Positions 26,316-34,270 of a stretch of 37,209 bases of DNA are shown here, piece by piece. The stretch lies in the NCBI GenBank assembly GCA_900772235.1, contig CAAGQX010000127.1, positions 1-37,209 on the forward strand, written 5' to 3'. The translations under genes and the position numbers were made by a program. This stretch comes from Clostridia bacterium (GTDB lineage: Bacteria > Bacillota > Clostridia > TANB77 > CAG-508). The first letter of the stretch is position 1. The number at the start of each line of letters is the position of its first letter. The notes below the pieces were generated by a model that was given only the letters and a program-made list of their open reading frames with translations, was not told the DNA's origin and did no database searches.

Positions 26316-27740
26316 TTAGTATTGTAGTCCCCATACCACTAGGTGTTTTGCTGGTTTTCCACATACTACGCATTTATCATCTATATGTTTATGTCCTTCT
26401 AATATACATCTAGATTTTGTGCCTCTTATTTCCTTCATTTTTAATTCGCATTCTTCGTCTCCACACCACATTGCTTTTATAAATCCTGGTTTTGAGTTCA
26501 TTATTTCTTCAACTTCTTCTAAGTTATGACATTCATATGTTAGTTCTTCTCTTCTTGCTAATGCTCTATTATATAGATTTTGTTGTATTGTTTCTAGTAA
26601 ATTTTTAGTATATTCTACTACATTTATATCTAAATTTTCTGCTATTTTTTCTCTAGTATCTCTTCTTGCAAATGTTATTTTATTTTCAACTAAATCTCTT
26701 TCTCCTATTTCAATTCTAACAGGTATTCCGTTTACCTCTGCTTCTGCAAATTTGAAGCCTGGAGATTTTTCTGAATTATCTACATATGCTGTTATTCCAG
26801 CATCTTTTAATTTATTACAATACTCACTTGCAAGTTCATATACTTTTTCAGATTTTCCTATTGGTATAATAACTACTTGTCTTGGGGCTATTCTTGGTGG
26901 AAGTACAAGTCCATAATCATCACTGTGTACCATTATTAATCCACCTATCATTCTAGTTGCTGTTCCCCAAGATGTTTGGTAAACATATTCGTATTCGTTA
27001 TTTTCATTTAGGAATTTAACATCATATGCTTTTGAAAATTTTTGTCCAAAATAGTGGCTTGTTCCTGCTTGCAATGCTACTCCATTATACATCAAGGCTT
27101 CATTTGTTAAAGTATATTCCGCACCTGCAAATTTTTCTTTTTCTGTTTTTCTTCCTGTTATTGATGGAATTGCTAAAATTTCGTGATGGAACCATTTGTA
27201 TACTTCCATCATTCTGTCTGTTTCTTCTATTGCTTCTTCTTTAGTTTTATGTATTGTGTGTCCTTCTTGCCATAAGAATTCTCTACTTCTTAAAAATGGT
27301 CTTGTTTCTTTTTCCCATCTTAACACATTACACCATTGGTTATACAATTTTGGTAAATCTCTGTATGAGTTTACGTGGTCTTTATAATAGTCGCAAAACA
27401 TTGTTTCACTAGTTGGTCTTATACATAGTCGCTCTTCTAATTTCTTTGCTCCGCCTTCTGTTACCCAAGCTACTTCTGGTGCAAACCCTTCTACTAATTC
27501 AGATTCTTTTTTTAATAAATTTTCTGGAATTAACAATGGCATTTGTACATTAACGTGGCCTAGCTCTTTAAACTTTTTATCTAAAATTTCTTGCATCTTT
27601 TCCCAAATTGCATATCCATTTGGTTCTATTACTATGCAACCTTTAACTGCTGAATAATCAGCTAATTTTGCTGCCTTTACAACATCTGTATACCACGCTG
27701 CAAAGTCCTCATCTCTGCTTGTTATTGATTTGTTTTTCAT
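26316..27740 (-). CDS. proS: Prolyl-tRNA synthetase, short (archaeal/eukaryote-like) type
   Basis: A 474-residue class II synthetase that charges tRNA-Pro. It lacks the large editing insertion of the long bacterial form. Motif 2 region LRWEKETRPFLRSREFLWQEGHT, shown here in part as TRPFLRSREFLWQEG; motif 3 GLVLPPRIAPRQ; and a C-terminal zinc-type part with WCGDEEC and CVVCGKPA ending in Tyr, as usual for this class. GGAGAT precedes the start. Confidence 0.96.
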   Translation of the reverse strand: MKNKSITSRDEDFAAWYTDVVKAAKLADYSAVKGCIVIEPNGYAIWEKMQEILDKKFKELGHVNVQMPLLIPENLLKKESELVEGFAPEVAWVTEGGAKKLEERLCIRPTSETMFCDYYKDHVNSYRDLPKLYNQWCNVLRWEKETRPFLRSREFLWQEGHTIHKTKEEAIEETDRMMEVYKWFHHEILAIPSITGRKTEKEKFAGAEYTLTNEALMYNGVALQAGTSHYFGQKFSKAYDVKFLNENNEYEYVYQTSWGTATRMIGGLIMVHSDDYGLVLPPRIAPRQVVIIPIGKSEKVYELASEYCNKLKDAGITAYVDNSEKSPGFKFAEAEVNGIPVRIEIGERDLVENKITFARRDTREKIAENLDINVVEYTKNLLETIQQNLYNRALARREELTYECHNLEEVEEIMNSKPGFIKAMWCGDEECELKMKEIRGTKSRCILEGHKHIDDKCVVCGKPAKHLVVWGLQY

Positions 27741-27770
27741 AAAAATCTCCTTTATATATAATATTTATTT

Positions 27771-29998
27771 TTAATTATTTGGAACTTGTACCGTTCTACT
27801 TTCACCGGTTTCTTCGTTTGTTACTATTACTGATGATGTACTTGTTTTCTCTACATTACCTGGTGTAGTTCTTTTAGAGCTTCTATAATATGTATGTTTA
27901 TTACAATATTCTGGCAAATGTGTTTCATCTAGTACTTCTTGGTATGTACTCCAACATCTTGATGTTGCAAGTAATCCTGAATTTTTACATATTTTATATG
28001 TTCCAACATTTTCTGGCACTTGGGAAACTGCTCCTTCGAGTCCTGAATGTATTTTGTTCATTACCCCAGACCATATTAGTCCTGCTGGGTTTTGCCCGTG
28101 GGTAATTTACAGTTTCATTATAATCGTATCCATACCAAGTTGCTGCTGTATAATATGGTGTAAACCCACAAAGCCATCTATCGTAATTTGCATCTGTTGT
28201 ACCTGTTTTTGCAGATACATCAATTCCTTCTATTGCGCAATATCTTGCTGTTCCATATCTTCCTTTTACTGGTTGAATTAGTAAATGTTTTAAAACATAT
28301 GCAACAGATGGTGAATATACTGTTTCTTTTGTTTGTTCTGCTTCTAAAACTACATTTCCATTAGCATCCACTACTTTAGTATAAAATGTTGGTTTTATAT
28401 ATACTCCATCATTTGCAATAGTTGCATACCCTGCTGCCATTTCTAGTGGTGTTATTCCTCTATCCAATCCTCCTATTGCTAAAGCTAAATCGTTATCATT
28501 TTCTGTTAATGTGGTTATTCCCATTTTTTGCAAATATTCTCTTGATTTTTCTGGTGTTAATTGTTCCATTATTTTTACAAATGGAATATTTTGTGATGTT
28601 TCTACCGCCTGTCTTACTGTTATATTTCCTCTATATGATCCTGCATTTTTAGGAGTGTACTTTTTCCCATTTTTCAATGTAAAGGTTGTTCTTGAATCGT
28701 TATATATGCTTGCTGGTGTTATTATACCTTCTTGCATAGCCGGTCCAATTACAGATAATGGTTTCATTGATGAGCCTGTTTGTCTTGGACTTTGGGTTGC
28801 CCTATTTAGCCCCCTAGACACTGTTTTTTCTCCTAATCCACCAACGCATCCTAGTACAAATCCATTTTTATGGTCTATCACTACCATTGCAGCTTGTGTG
28901 GTTTCTCCTTCTCTTTGTTGTGATGGTAAAATATACTTGCCATCTTTAAATTCTTCTTCCATCATTTTTTGTATACTTGTATTTTGTGTTGTGTAAATGA
29001 TTAAATCGTTTGAGTAAATATAACTTTTTGCTAGGGCCGTAGTCATATTATTTTTCTTAGCAAAATCTTCTATTACTTGGCTTAAAGCAGCATCTGTATG
29101 GTATGAATATAAAGTTTCTACATTATTTCCTTTATTAAACTTTAAACCTTTTTTTACTTCTAAAATTGCTTCGTTATATTCTTCTGGAGTAACAGCTCCT
29201 AATTCAAGCATTTTACCGTAAAACTACACTTGTTCTATTCTTTATTGTTTCTGAATTGTCTTTATTTTCAAATGGATTATATAAATTCGGCGAGTGTGTA
29301 ATTCCTGCTAAGAAAGCACTTTCTGCTAGGCTTAAATCTTTTGCACTTTTATTAAAGTAATACTGAGATCCTAGTTCTACTCCATAAACATCTGCCCCAA
29401 CGAAAATTATGTTTAAATATTTTTCTAATATTTTGTCTTTGGGAATAGATTTTTCTAGTTCATACGCTAATATCCATTCTTTTACTTTTCTGTCTACACT
29501 ATCTTTTCTATCATTAGTTATATTTTTTACTAACTGTTGTGTTATGCTACTTCCTCCAAAAGATGAAGATCCCTCATTTTTTATGTATGTATAAATTGCA
29601 TTTGCTGTTCTTTTAACATCAACTCCCATATGTTCATAAAATCTTTCATCTTCTATGGAAATATATGCTTTTGGTATATATGGCGACATTTCTTCTAGCG
29701 TAATTATTTGCCTTTTTTCATCTCCATTTAAAGTTGCAAGTTTTTCGCCTGAAATATCTACAATTGTAGAGTTGGCATAATTTACATTTATACCATTTAA
29801 TAATTTATCTAAATCTTCTGCCACACTACTACGAATACTTTTTAAGTACAAAAACACTAGAGTTTCAGTAATAATTATTCCTATTAAAACTAATATTATT
29901 AATATTAATATTAGTTTTAATATGCCAATGAAGAAATTTGCTATTCTCGTTTTTCTAGTTCTTCTTTTAATTATATATCTTATTGGGTCTGTACTCAT
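27771..29998 (-). CDS. Class A penicillin-binding protein (GT51 + transpeptidase), two +1 shifts at CGG
   Basis: Bifunctional peptidoglycan synthase anchored by one helix (about residues 22-50). GT51 domain: SIEDERFYEHMGVD with the catalytic Glu, then SITQQLVKN. Transpeptidase domain: SSMK (nucleophile near Ser409), SQN and KTGTTD. The frame breaks at CGG codons 29216-29218 (codon 261) and 28096-28098. Skipping the C in each joins three frames into one 741-residue protein with RTSVVLGKMLELGAVT and YPGQNPAGLIWSGVM across the joints. The first site lies between the two catalytic domains: the zero frame has TAA as the very next codon, so unshifted ribosomes would make a glycosyltransferase-only protein of 261 residues. 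There is no other damage, and the gene is embedded in a tight operon. Confidence 0.88.
28096..28098 (-). other. In-frame CGG, inferred +1 shift site 7 (PBP, C-terminal)
   Basis: CCA CGG G CAA. The +1 frame gives Pro-Gly-Gln-Asn-Pro-Ala-Gly-Leu-Ile-Trp, the usual end of the transpeptidase domain. It is in frame only if site 6 has also been shifted. Confidence 0.82.
29216..29218 (-). other. In-frame CGG, inferred +1 shift site 6 (PBP, between domains)
   Basis: TTA CGG T AAA. The zero-frame codon after CGG is TAA. The +1 frame reads Leu-Gly-Lys-Met-Leu-Glu-Leu-Gly and enters the linker to the transpeptidase domain. Confidence 0.83.
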
Positions 29999-30015
29999 AT
30001 ATTTTATACCTCATT

Positions 30016-31350
30016 TTATAAACCTAATAAATGTGTTGCTATTTGGAAATATATTATTAAGCTACAAGCATCTACTATTGTTGTAATAAATGGGCTTGCC
30101 ATAACTGCTGGGTCAAACCCTGCTTTCTTTGCAAATAGTGGTAATGTGCTTCCTATTACATTTGCAAGGAATATTGTAAATATTAATGTTAAATTTACAA
30201 CAATTGCGACTGGCATAGTTACTTTATCAATTAATAAAAGTTTTACCATATTAGCTATTGCAAGAGTTATTCCGCAAAGTAATGCCACTCTCATTTCTTT
30301 CCAAATTACTTTTATAATATCTTTAAATTCTATTTCGCAAAGTGACAATCCACGAATAATTGTAACACTCGATTGTCCTCCTGCATTTCCTGCCGTATCC
30401 ATAAGCATAGGAATAAAAGATGTAAGTATTACAACACTTGCAAGTGCTGTTTCATAGCTTTGTATAATTTTTCCTGTAAATGTTGCAGATACCATTAATA
30501 GTAAAAGCCACGGTATTCTAGCTTTCCAAGTTTCAAATATTCCAACTTTGAAATATGATTTATGTGTTGGCATAATAGCTGCCATTTTTTCAATATCTTC
30601 TGTGTTTTCTTCTTGTAAAACATCCACAATATCGTCTATTGTAATAATTCCAACCATTCTATTTTCACTATCTACAACCGGCATAGCTGTTAAGTCATAT
30701 TTTTGGAACATTCTTGCAGCTTCCTCTTGGTCGTCTGTTGTTTTACAAGATATAATATCTTTATTTACAATATTTTTTACCAAGTCTTCTTCTTTCGCAC
30801 AGATAATGTCTTTTAAGTGTATTAATCCAACTAGTTTTCTTTGTGCATTTACTACAAAGCAAGTATTAACTGTTTCGTAATATTCCATCTCATTTCTTAA
30901 TTTCTCTATTGCTTGTTTTATTGTTAAATCCTCTTTTAACTCTGCATATTCCACTGTCATAATGCTACCTGCAGAATTTTCTGGGTAATTTAATAATTTA
31001 TTTATATCGTTTCTTGTTTCAGCTGTACACTTTCTTAATAACCTTTTTACAACATTTGCTGGCATTTCTTCTATTAAGTCAGTTGCATCATCAGCATACA
31101 TATCGTCTAAAAGAGAAACTGCCTCTTTATCGCTTAGTAAAGCTATAATTTCCGTTTCTTGCTCTACTGGTAAATATGCAAATACTTCTGCTGCTTTATC
31201 TTTGTTTATTAATTTAAATATTTTTACTACTTCTTTAGAATCTATATCTTCTAATAATTCAGCTACATCTGAGCTGTTTAAATTGTTCAATTCTACTTTT
31301 GCTTCTTTATATTTCTTTTCTTCAAGTAATTGTTCTACACTCTCTAGCAT
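30016..31350 (-). CDS. mgtE: Magnesium transporter MgtE
   Basis: A 444-residue Mg2+ channel: N-terminal helical MgtE_N domain (about 1-125), two CBS domains (about 130-250) and a five-helix pore domain from about 275 with TAGNAGGQSS and ANVIGSTLPL. The cytoplasmic domains close the pore when Mg2+ is high. GGAGG is upstream of the ATG. The first codons overlap the end of a small upstream ORF. It is the first main gene of the 22201-31350 run. Confidence 0.96.
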   Translation of the reverse strand: MLESVEQLLEEKKYKEAKVELNNLNSSDVAELLEDIDSKEVVKIFKLINKDKAAEVFAYLPVEQETEIIALLSDKEAVSLLDDMYADDATDLIEEMPANVVKRLLRKCTAETRNDINKLLNYPENSAGSIMTVEYAELKEDLTIKQAIEKLRNEMEYYETVNTCFVVNAQRKLVGLIHLKDIICAKEEDLVKNIVNKDIISCKTTDDQEEAARMFQKYDLTAMPVVDSENRMVGIITIDDIVDVLQEENTEDIEKMAAIMPTHKSYFKVGIFETWKARIPWLLLLMVSATFTGKIIQSYETALASVVILTSFIPMLMDTAGNAGGQSSVTIIRGLSLCEIEFKDIIKVIWKEMRVALLCGITLAIANMVKLLLIDKVTMPVAIVVNLTLIFTIFLANVIGSTLPLFAKKAGFDPAVMASPFITTIVDACSLIIYFQIATHLLGL

Positions 31351-31423
31351 AATAAACCTCCATTAGTAATAATAATTTGTTTTTTATATTTAATTTATAC
31401 ATCCCACACGGACTCGGTTTCAT
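31322..31423 (-). CDS. Putative 33-residue leader peptide of mgtE
   Basis: GAGGTGATGGTA then ATG at 31423; the peptide begins MKPSPCGMYKLN. It contains two CCG proline codons, rare in this DNA. It runs through the mgtE ribosome site and stops 9 codons inside mgtE in another frame, so translating it should affect mgtE initiation. Proline-bearing leader peptides control Mg2+ genes in enterobacteria (MgtL, mgtC leader); homology is not claimed. I see no room for a full M-box in the leader of about 105 bases. Confidence 0.55.
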   Translation of the reverse strand: MKPSPCGMYKLNIKNKLLLLMEVYYARECRTIT

Positions 31424-31460
31424 TACCATCACCTCTTTTGGTTTATTTTTTAACTTATTT

Positions 31461-31490
31461 ATTATAACATATTATTTTCGTGCTATTCAA
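31461..31490 (-). promoter_or_regulatory. Promoter of the mgtE operon
   Basis: TTGAAT, 18-base spacer, TATAAT on the minus strand, giving a transcript that begins about 30 bases before the leader-peptide start. Confidence 0.7.
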
Positions 31491-31551
31491 GGTTTATCTT
31501 ATGTTTTTTGACAAATTTTACAAATAAATTTTTCCTCCTTTTTTAGCATAA

Positions 31552-31579
31552 AAAATAAGGGCACAATGTCCCTTATTTT
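31552..31579 (-). terminator. Bidirectional-type terminator
   Basis: AAAATAAGGG and CCCTTATTTT arms, 8-base loop, with T-rich sequence beyond. It separates the DUF1189-like gene from the mgtE promoter. Confidence 0.8.
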
Positions 31580-31604
31580 AAAAATTGTAATCATATTCTA
31601 TTTC

Positions 31605-31627
31605 GGGCGATTAAAATCGCCCCTACA
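31605..31627. repeat. Short palindromic repeat, copy 5
   Basis: GGGCGATT, AA, AATCGCCC, CTACA; identical, with flanks, to the copy at 77-99. Confidence 0.8.
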
Positions 31628-31671
31628 TTTTTCTATGTTTTTTAATATATAAAATAAAAATGTTTTTATGC

Positions 31672-31693
31672 GGACGGGTTTGGAAACCGTTCC
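31672..31693. repeat. Short palindromic repeat, copy 6, diverged
   Basis: Imperfect palindrome from GGACGGG to CCGTTCC without the CTACA edge, resembling the copies at 24 and 22130. It ends 8 bases before the stop of the DUF1189-like gene. Confidence 0.55.
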
Positions 31694-31701
31694 TTTTGGC
31701 A

Positions 31702-32538
31702 TTATTTCTTTATTTGTTTTAGGTTGGCAAGTCCTAAATATATTGTAGACGCTATTACTAAAGCTATTTGAATGAATATTTTTATTTTTGTTGGTACAAA
31801 ATTTGCTATAAAATAGCCTATTGTAGCAATTGTCAAAGAATATATTGACATTATGTATATGGCTGAAAATTTAATGTACATTTTTTTTATCTTGTAGATG
31901 AAATAAGTTATGGAAGAAACTATAAGGCTAAATATAGCTACTAATATTAAATGTGCCATTAAGTACGCAATTGCATAAGCCAAGAAATAATATGAATACG
32001 AAATATTATCAAATAAATATAATAGTGTATCTTTATCTAAGTTATTTGGCTCTTGTCCTAGGTATTTTTTTATAATATCATCATAAGTATTTTCTTGTAC
32101 TGTCCCTTCTGAATTTATGGTTGTAAACTTTTCTGTAGTTAGTAGTATTGTTGCTTCTTTTTTATTCTTGTATTCTTCCACTATTTCATCATAATTTGTT
32201 ATAGTGTCTATTACTATTTGCCCTCCAAAATTTACTTTTACTGAGTTATCATCAAGTACAATTCTTTTATCTGCTTCAACATTTAAAGTTTTGTTTTCGT
32301 ATTTCAGTTCTGGTAAATTTTCGCTTAAGTATGATTTTAATTTATTTGCATTTGCAGTCACTTTATAAGTTAAAATTCCTGAATATATTACTCCTAATAT
32401 TAGTAAAATTTCAGTAATATATTTCAATGCTGATTTTATACCTTCTTGTTGCATTTCATTATATTTTGATATTTTAAATAGTGATATGTAAATCTTCTTA
32501 AAAAAATTTATTTTATTGCTTTTTTCTTTTTTTTTCAT
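31702..32538 (-). CDS. DUF1189-like membrane protein
   Basis: A 278-residue protein with one N-terminal helix (about residues 38-60), an extracytoplasmic segment of about 110 residues, and four C-terminal helices. The basic N-terminus (KKIYISLFKISKYNEMQ) and overall layout match DUF1189 proteins of Firmicutes, which have no settled function. GGAGGC precedes the start. It follows the foldase gene by 65 bases that carry a strong hairpin, so it may be partly uncoupled from it. Confidence 0.7.
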   Translation of the reverse strand: MKKKEKSNKINFFKKIYISLFKISKYNEMQQEGIKSALKYITEILLILGVIYSGILTYKVTANANKLKSYLSENLPELKYENKTLNVEADKRIVLDDNSVKVNFGGQIVIDTITNYDEIVEEYKNKKEATILLTTEKFTTINSEGTVQENTYDDIIKKYLGQEPNNLDKDTLLYLFDNISYSYYFLAYAIAYLMAHLILVAIFSLIVSSITYFIYKIKKMYIKFSAIYIMSIYSLTIATIGYFIANFVPTKIKIFIQIALVIASTIYLGLANLKQIKK

Positions 32539-32566
32539 TTTGCCTCCAATATATTAAATAATACTT

Positions 32567-32600
32567 TTATAGGAATGGCCATAATATGCCATTCCTATAA
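32567..32600. terminator. Perfect 13-bp inverted repeat after the foldase gene
   Basis: TTATAGGAATGGC and its exact complement around an 8-base loop, 4 bases after the prsA-like stop. The T-tract is poor on both strands, so it may be a partial terminator or an RNA-stabilising hairpin. Confidence 0.55.
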
Positions 32601-32603
32601 CTT

Positions 32604-33608
32604 TTAATCTTCAGTACTAGTACTATCTGAATATGACTTGCAATATTCTTCATATTTTGTTTTTAGTTCTTCATCATAAAATTTTAACTTTGCTTCTTTT
32701 CTCATTTCAATTAAAGTTTTATAGTACAAGTTAGAATCTGCTGACATTATATCTGAAGCTAAAACATCTATTATGGCCATTTTATCTTTTCTAGATATCT
32801 CATCTGTTTTTTCTACTTTATCTACACAATAAATTACATGATATCCATAAGATGTTTTTACTGGTGTTTCTGTGTATTTTCCCTTTTCCAATGTTTTTAG
32901 TGCTTCTAAATATGATGATTCTAAATTATCAAATGCCCCTACTTCTCCTAGGTCTTCTACTACTATGCTTGTATTTTTTTCTTTATATTCTGTTGCAAGC
33001 GTATCGAAGTCTTCACCTTGGTTTAATCTTCCAATTATTTCATTTGCTACTGCCAAAGCCTGTTCTTCTGTTACATCATCTGATGTTTTTACTAGTATAT
33101 GTTTGTTATTTATTTTTCCAAATGAATTTTCATTGTAGTAATTTTTTACTGCATTTTCATCTAATTTTGTTTCTAAATAGTCATAATAATATACTGTTCT
33201 TTTGTAATCTGTTGATAAATATTTTACGAAAGCATCATAATCTTCAAAACCATTTTCTGATAAAAATTGTTCTTCTGTATATCCGTATTGTTCATATTGG
33301 TTTATATAATAATCTGCTGTTTTTTTAACTTCATTTATTTCATCTTCACTTAATTTGTATTTCTTGTTTAGTATTATTTCATCTACATCTTCTAAAATTA
33401 AGTTAATTGAATAATAACCTTTCATTTTATTGTATAAACTCTTAGTTGTTATTGTTTTTCCATTTACTTTGCACGCAAATGTTTTTCCTCCAAGAGCACG
33501 CATTACGCCAACTCCTACTAATAATCCAACAAGCAATGCAATTACTAAAGCTACAATAATGTTTTCTCTTAAAAATGTTTTAAATTTTCCTTCTTTTTTT
33601 CCTTCCAT
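32604..33608 (-). CDS. PrsA-like foldase (parvulin peptidyl-prolyl isomerase)
   Basis: A 334-residue extracytoplasmic folding factor. One N-terminal anchor (about residues 16-38), an N-terminal chaperone region, then a parvulin domain with KHILVKTSDD, LATEYKEKN, DLGEVGAF and KTSYGYHVIYCVD. There is no lipobox, so it is held by a transmembrane helix and not a lipid as in classical PrsA. AAGGAAGAAAG precedes the start. Confidence 0.87.
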   Translation of the reverse strand: MEGKKEGKFKTFLRENIIVALVIALLVGLLVGVGVMRALGGKTFACKVNGKTITTKSLYNKMKGYYSINLILEDVDEIILNKKYKLSEDEINEVKKTADYYINQYEQYGYTEEQFLSENGFEDYDAFVKYLSTDYKRTVYYYDYLETKLDENAVKNYYNENSFGKINNKHILVKTSDDVTEEQALAVANEIIGRLNQGEDFDTLATEYKEKNTSIVVEDLGEVGAFDNLESSYLEALKTLEKGKYTETPVKTSYGYHVIYCVDKVEKTDEISRKDKMAIIDVLASDIMSADSNLYYKTLIEMRKEAKLKFYDEELKTKYEEYCKSYSDSTSTED

Positions 33609-33703
33609 CTTTCTTCCTTTCCTTTATTTTAGATTTTTTGCAATTATCATTGCACCTAAAATATAAAATATTTTATTTAATTTTTATTGAAAAAACATTG
33701 AAT

Positions 33704-34207
33704 TTATAATTTTACTTCTATTAATTGATGTGTTTTTAGAGTATCTTTTAAATTTAGTATTCTTTGATTAGAAGAACCTCTAAATTTTAATGTTGGATCT
33801 TTTAAGTTCTCTTTAAATCTTCCATCAACTAATACATCAATTTGGTTTAAACACTCCATTGTATCTTCATCTTTTCTAGCCATTAATTCGTCTAAAGTAT
33901 AGCCTGAATAGCACCAAACGTTAAAGTTTTTTCTTTCTTTTTTAACATCTTTTATAAAATTACAAACATCTTTTATGTTCTCCCTACATAAAGGTTCGCC
34001 ACCACTTATGGTAATTCCTTTTAGAATTGAATTATTTTTTATTTTTTCTAATATTTCTTCTTCATCAAATTTTTTACCATAGTTAAAATCTTGTGCTTCT
34101 TTATTATGGCATCCTGGGCAGTGATGTGGGCAACCACTAACAAATAAAACTGCCCTCCAACCTAATCCATTTGATATACTTTCATCATAAAATCCTGCAA
34201 TATTCAT
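33704..34207 (-). CDS. nrdG: Anaerobic ribonucleotide reductase activase
   Basis: A 167-residue radical-SAM enzyme that installs the glycyl radical on NrdD. The cluster motif is CPHHCPGC (CxxxCxxC), followed by TISGGEPL. Short single-domain size typical of NrdG. It follows nrdD by about 60 bases on the same strand. Confidence 0.96.
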   Translation of the reverse strand: MNIAGFYDESISNGLGWRAVLFVSGCPHHCPGCHNKEAQDFNYGKKFDEEEILEKIKNNSILKGITISGGEPLCRENIKDVCNFIKDVKKERKNFNVWCYSGYTLDELMARKDEDTMECLNQIDVLVDGRFKENLKDPTLKFRGSSNQRILNLKDTLKTHQLIEVKL

Positions 34208-34270
34208 AATTGTACCTTCTTTTTTAATTTATCTTTAGGCAGATTTTTTTAACCTGCCTATGTTTTCTAA

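Noticed and set aside
1059..29218. Simple reassignment of CGG to another amino acid
   Set aside because: Reading CGG as any single amino acid leaves the downstream part out of frame. Only a four-base step restores the proteins.
31351..31460. M-box (Mg2+) riboswitch ahead of mgtE
   Set aside because: The leader is only about 105 bases and is mostly occupied by the small ORF; it is too short for the known M-box fold.
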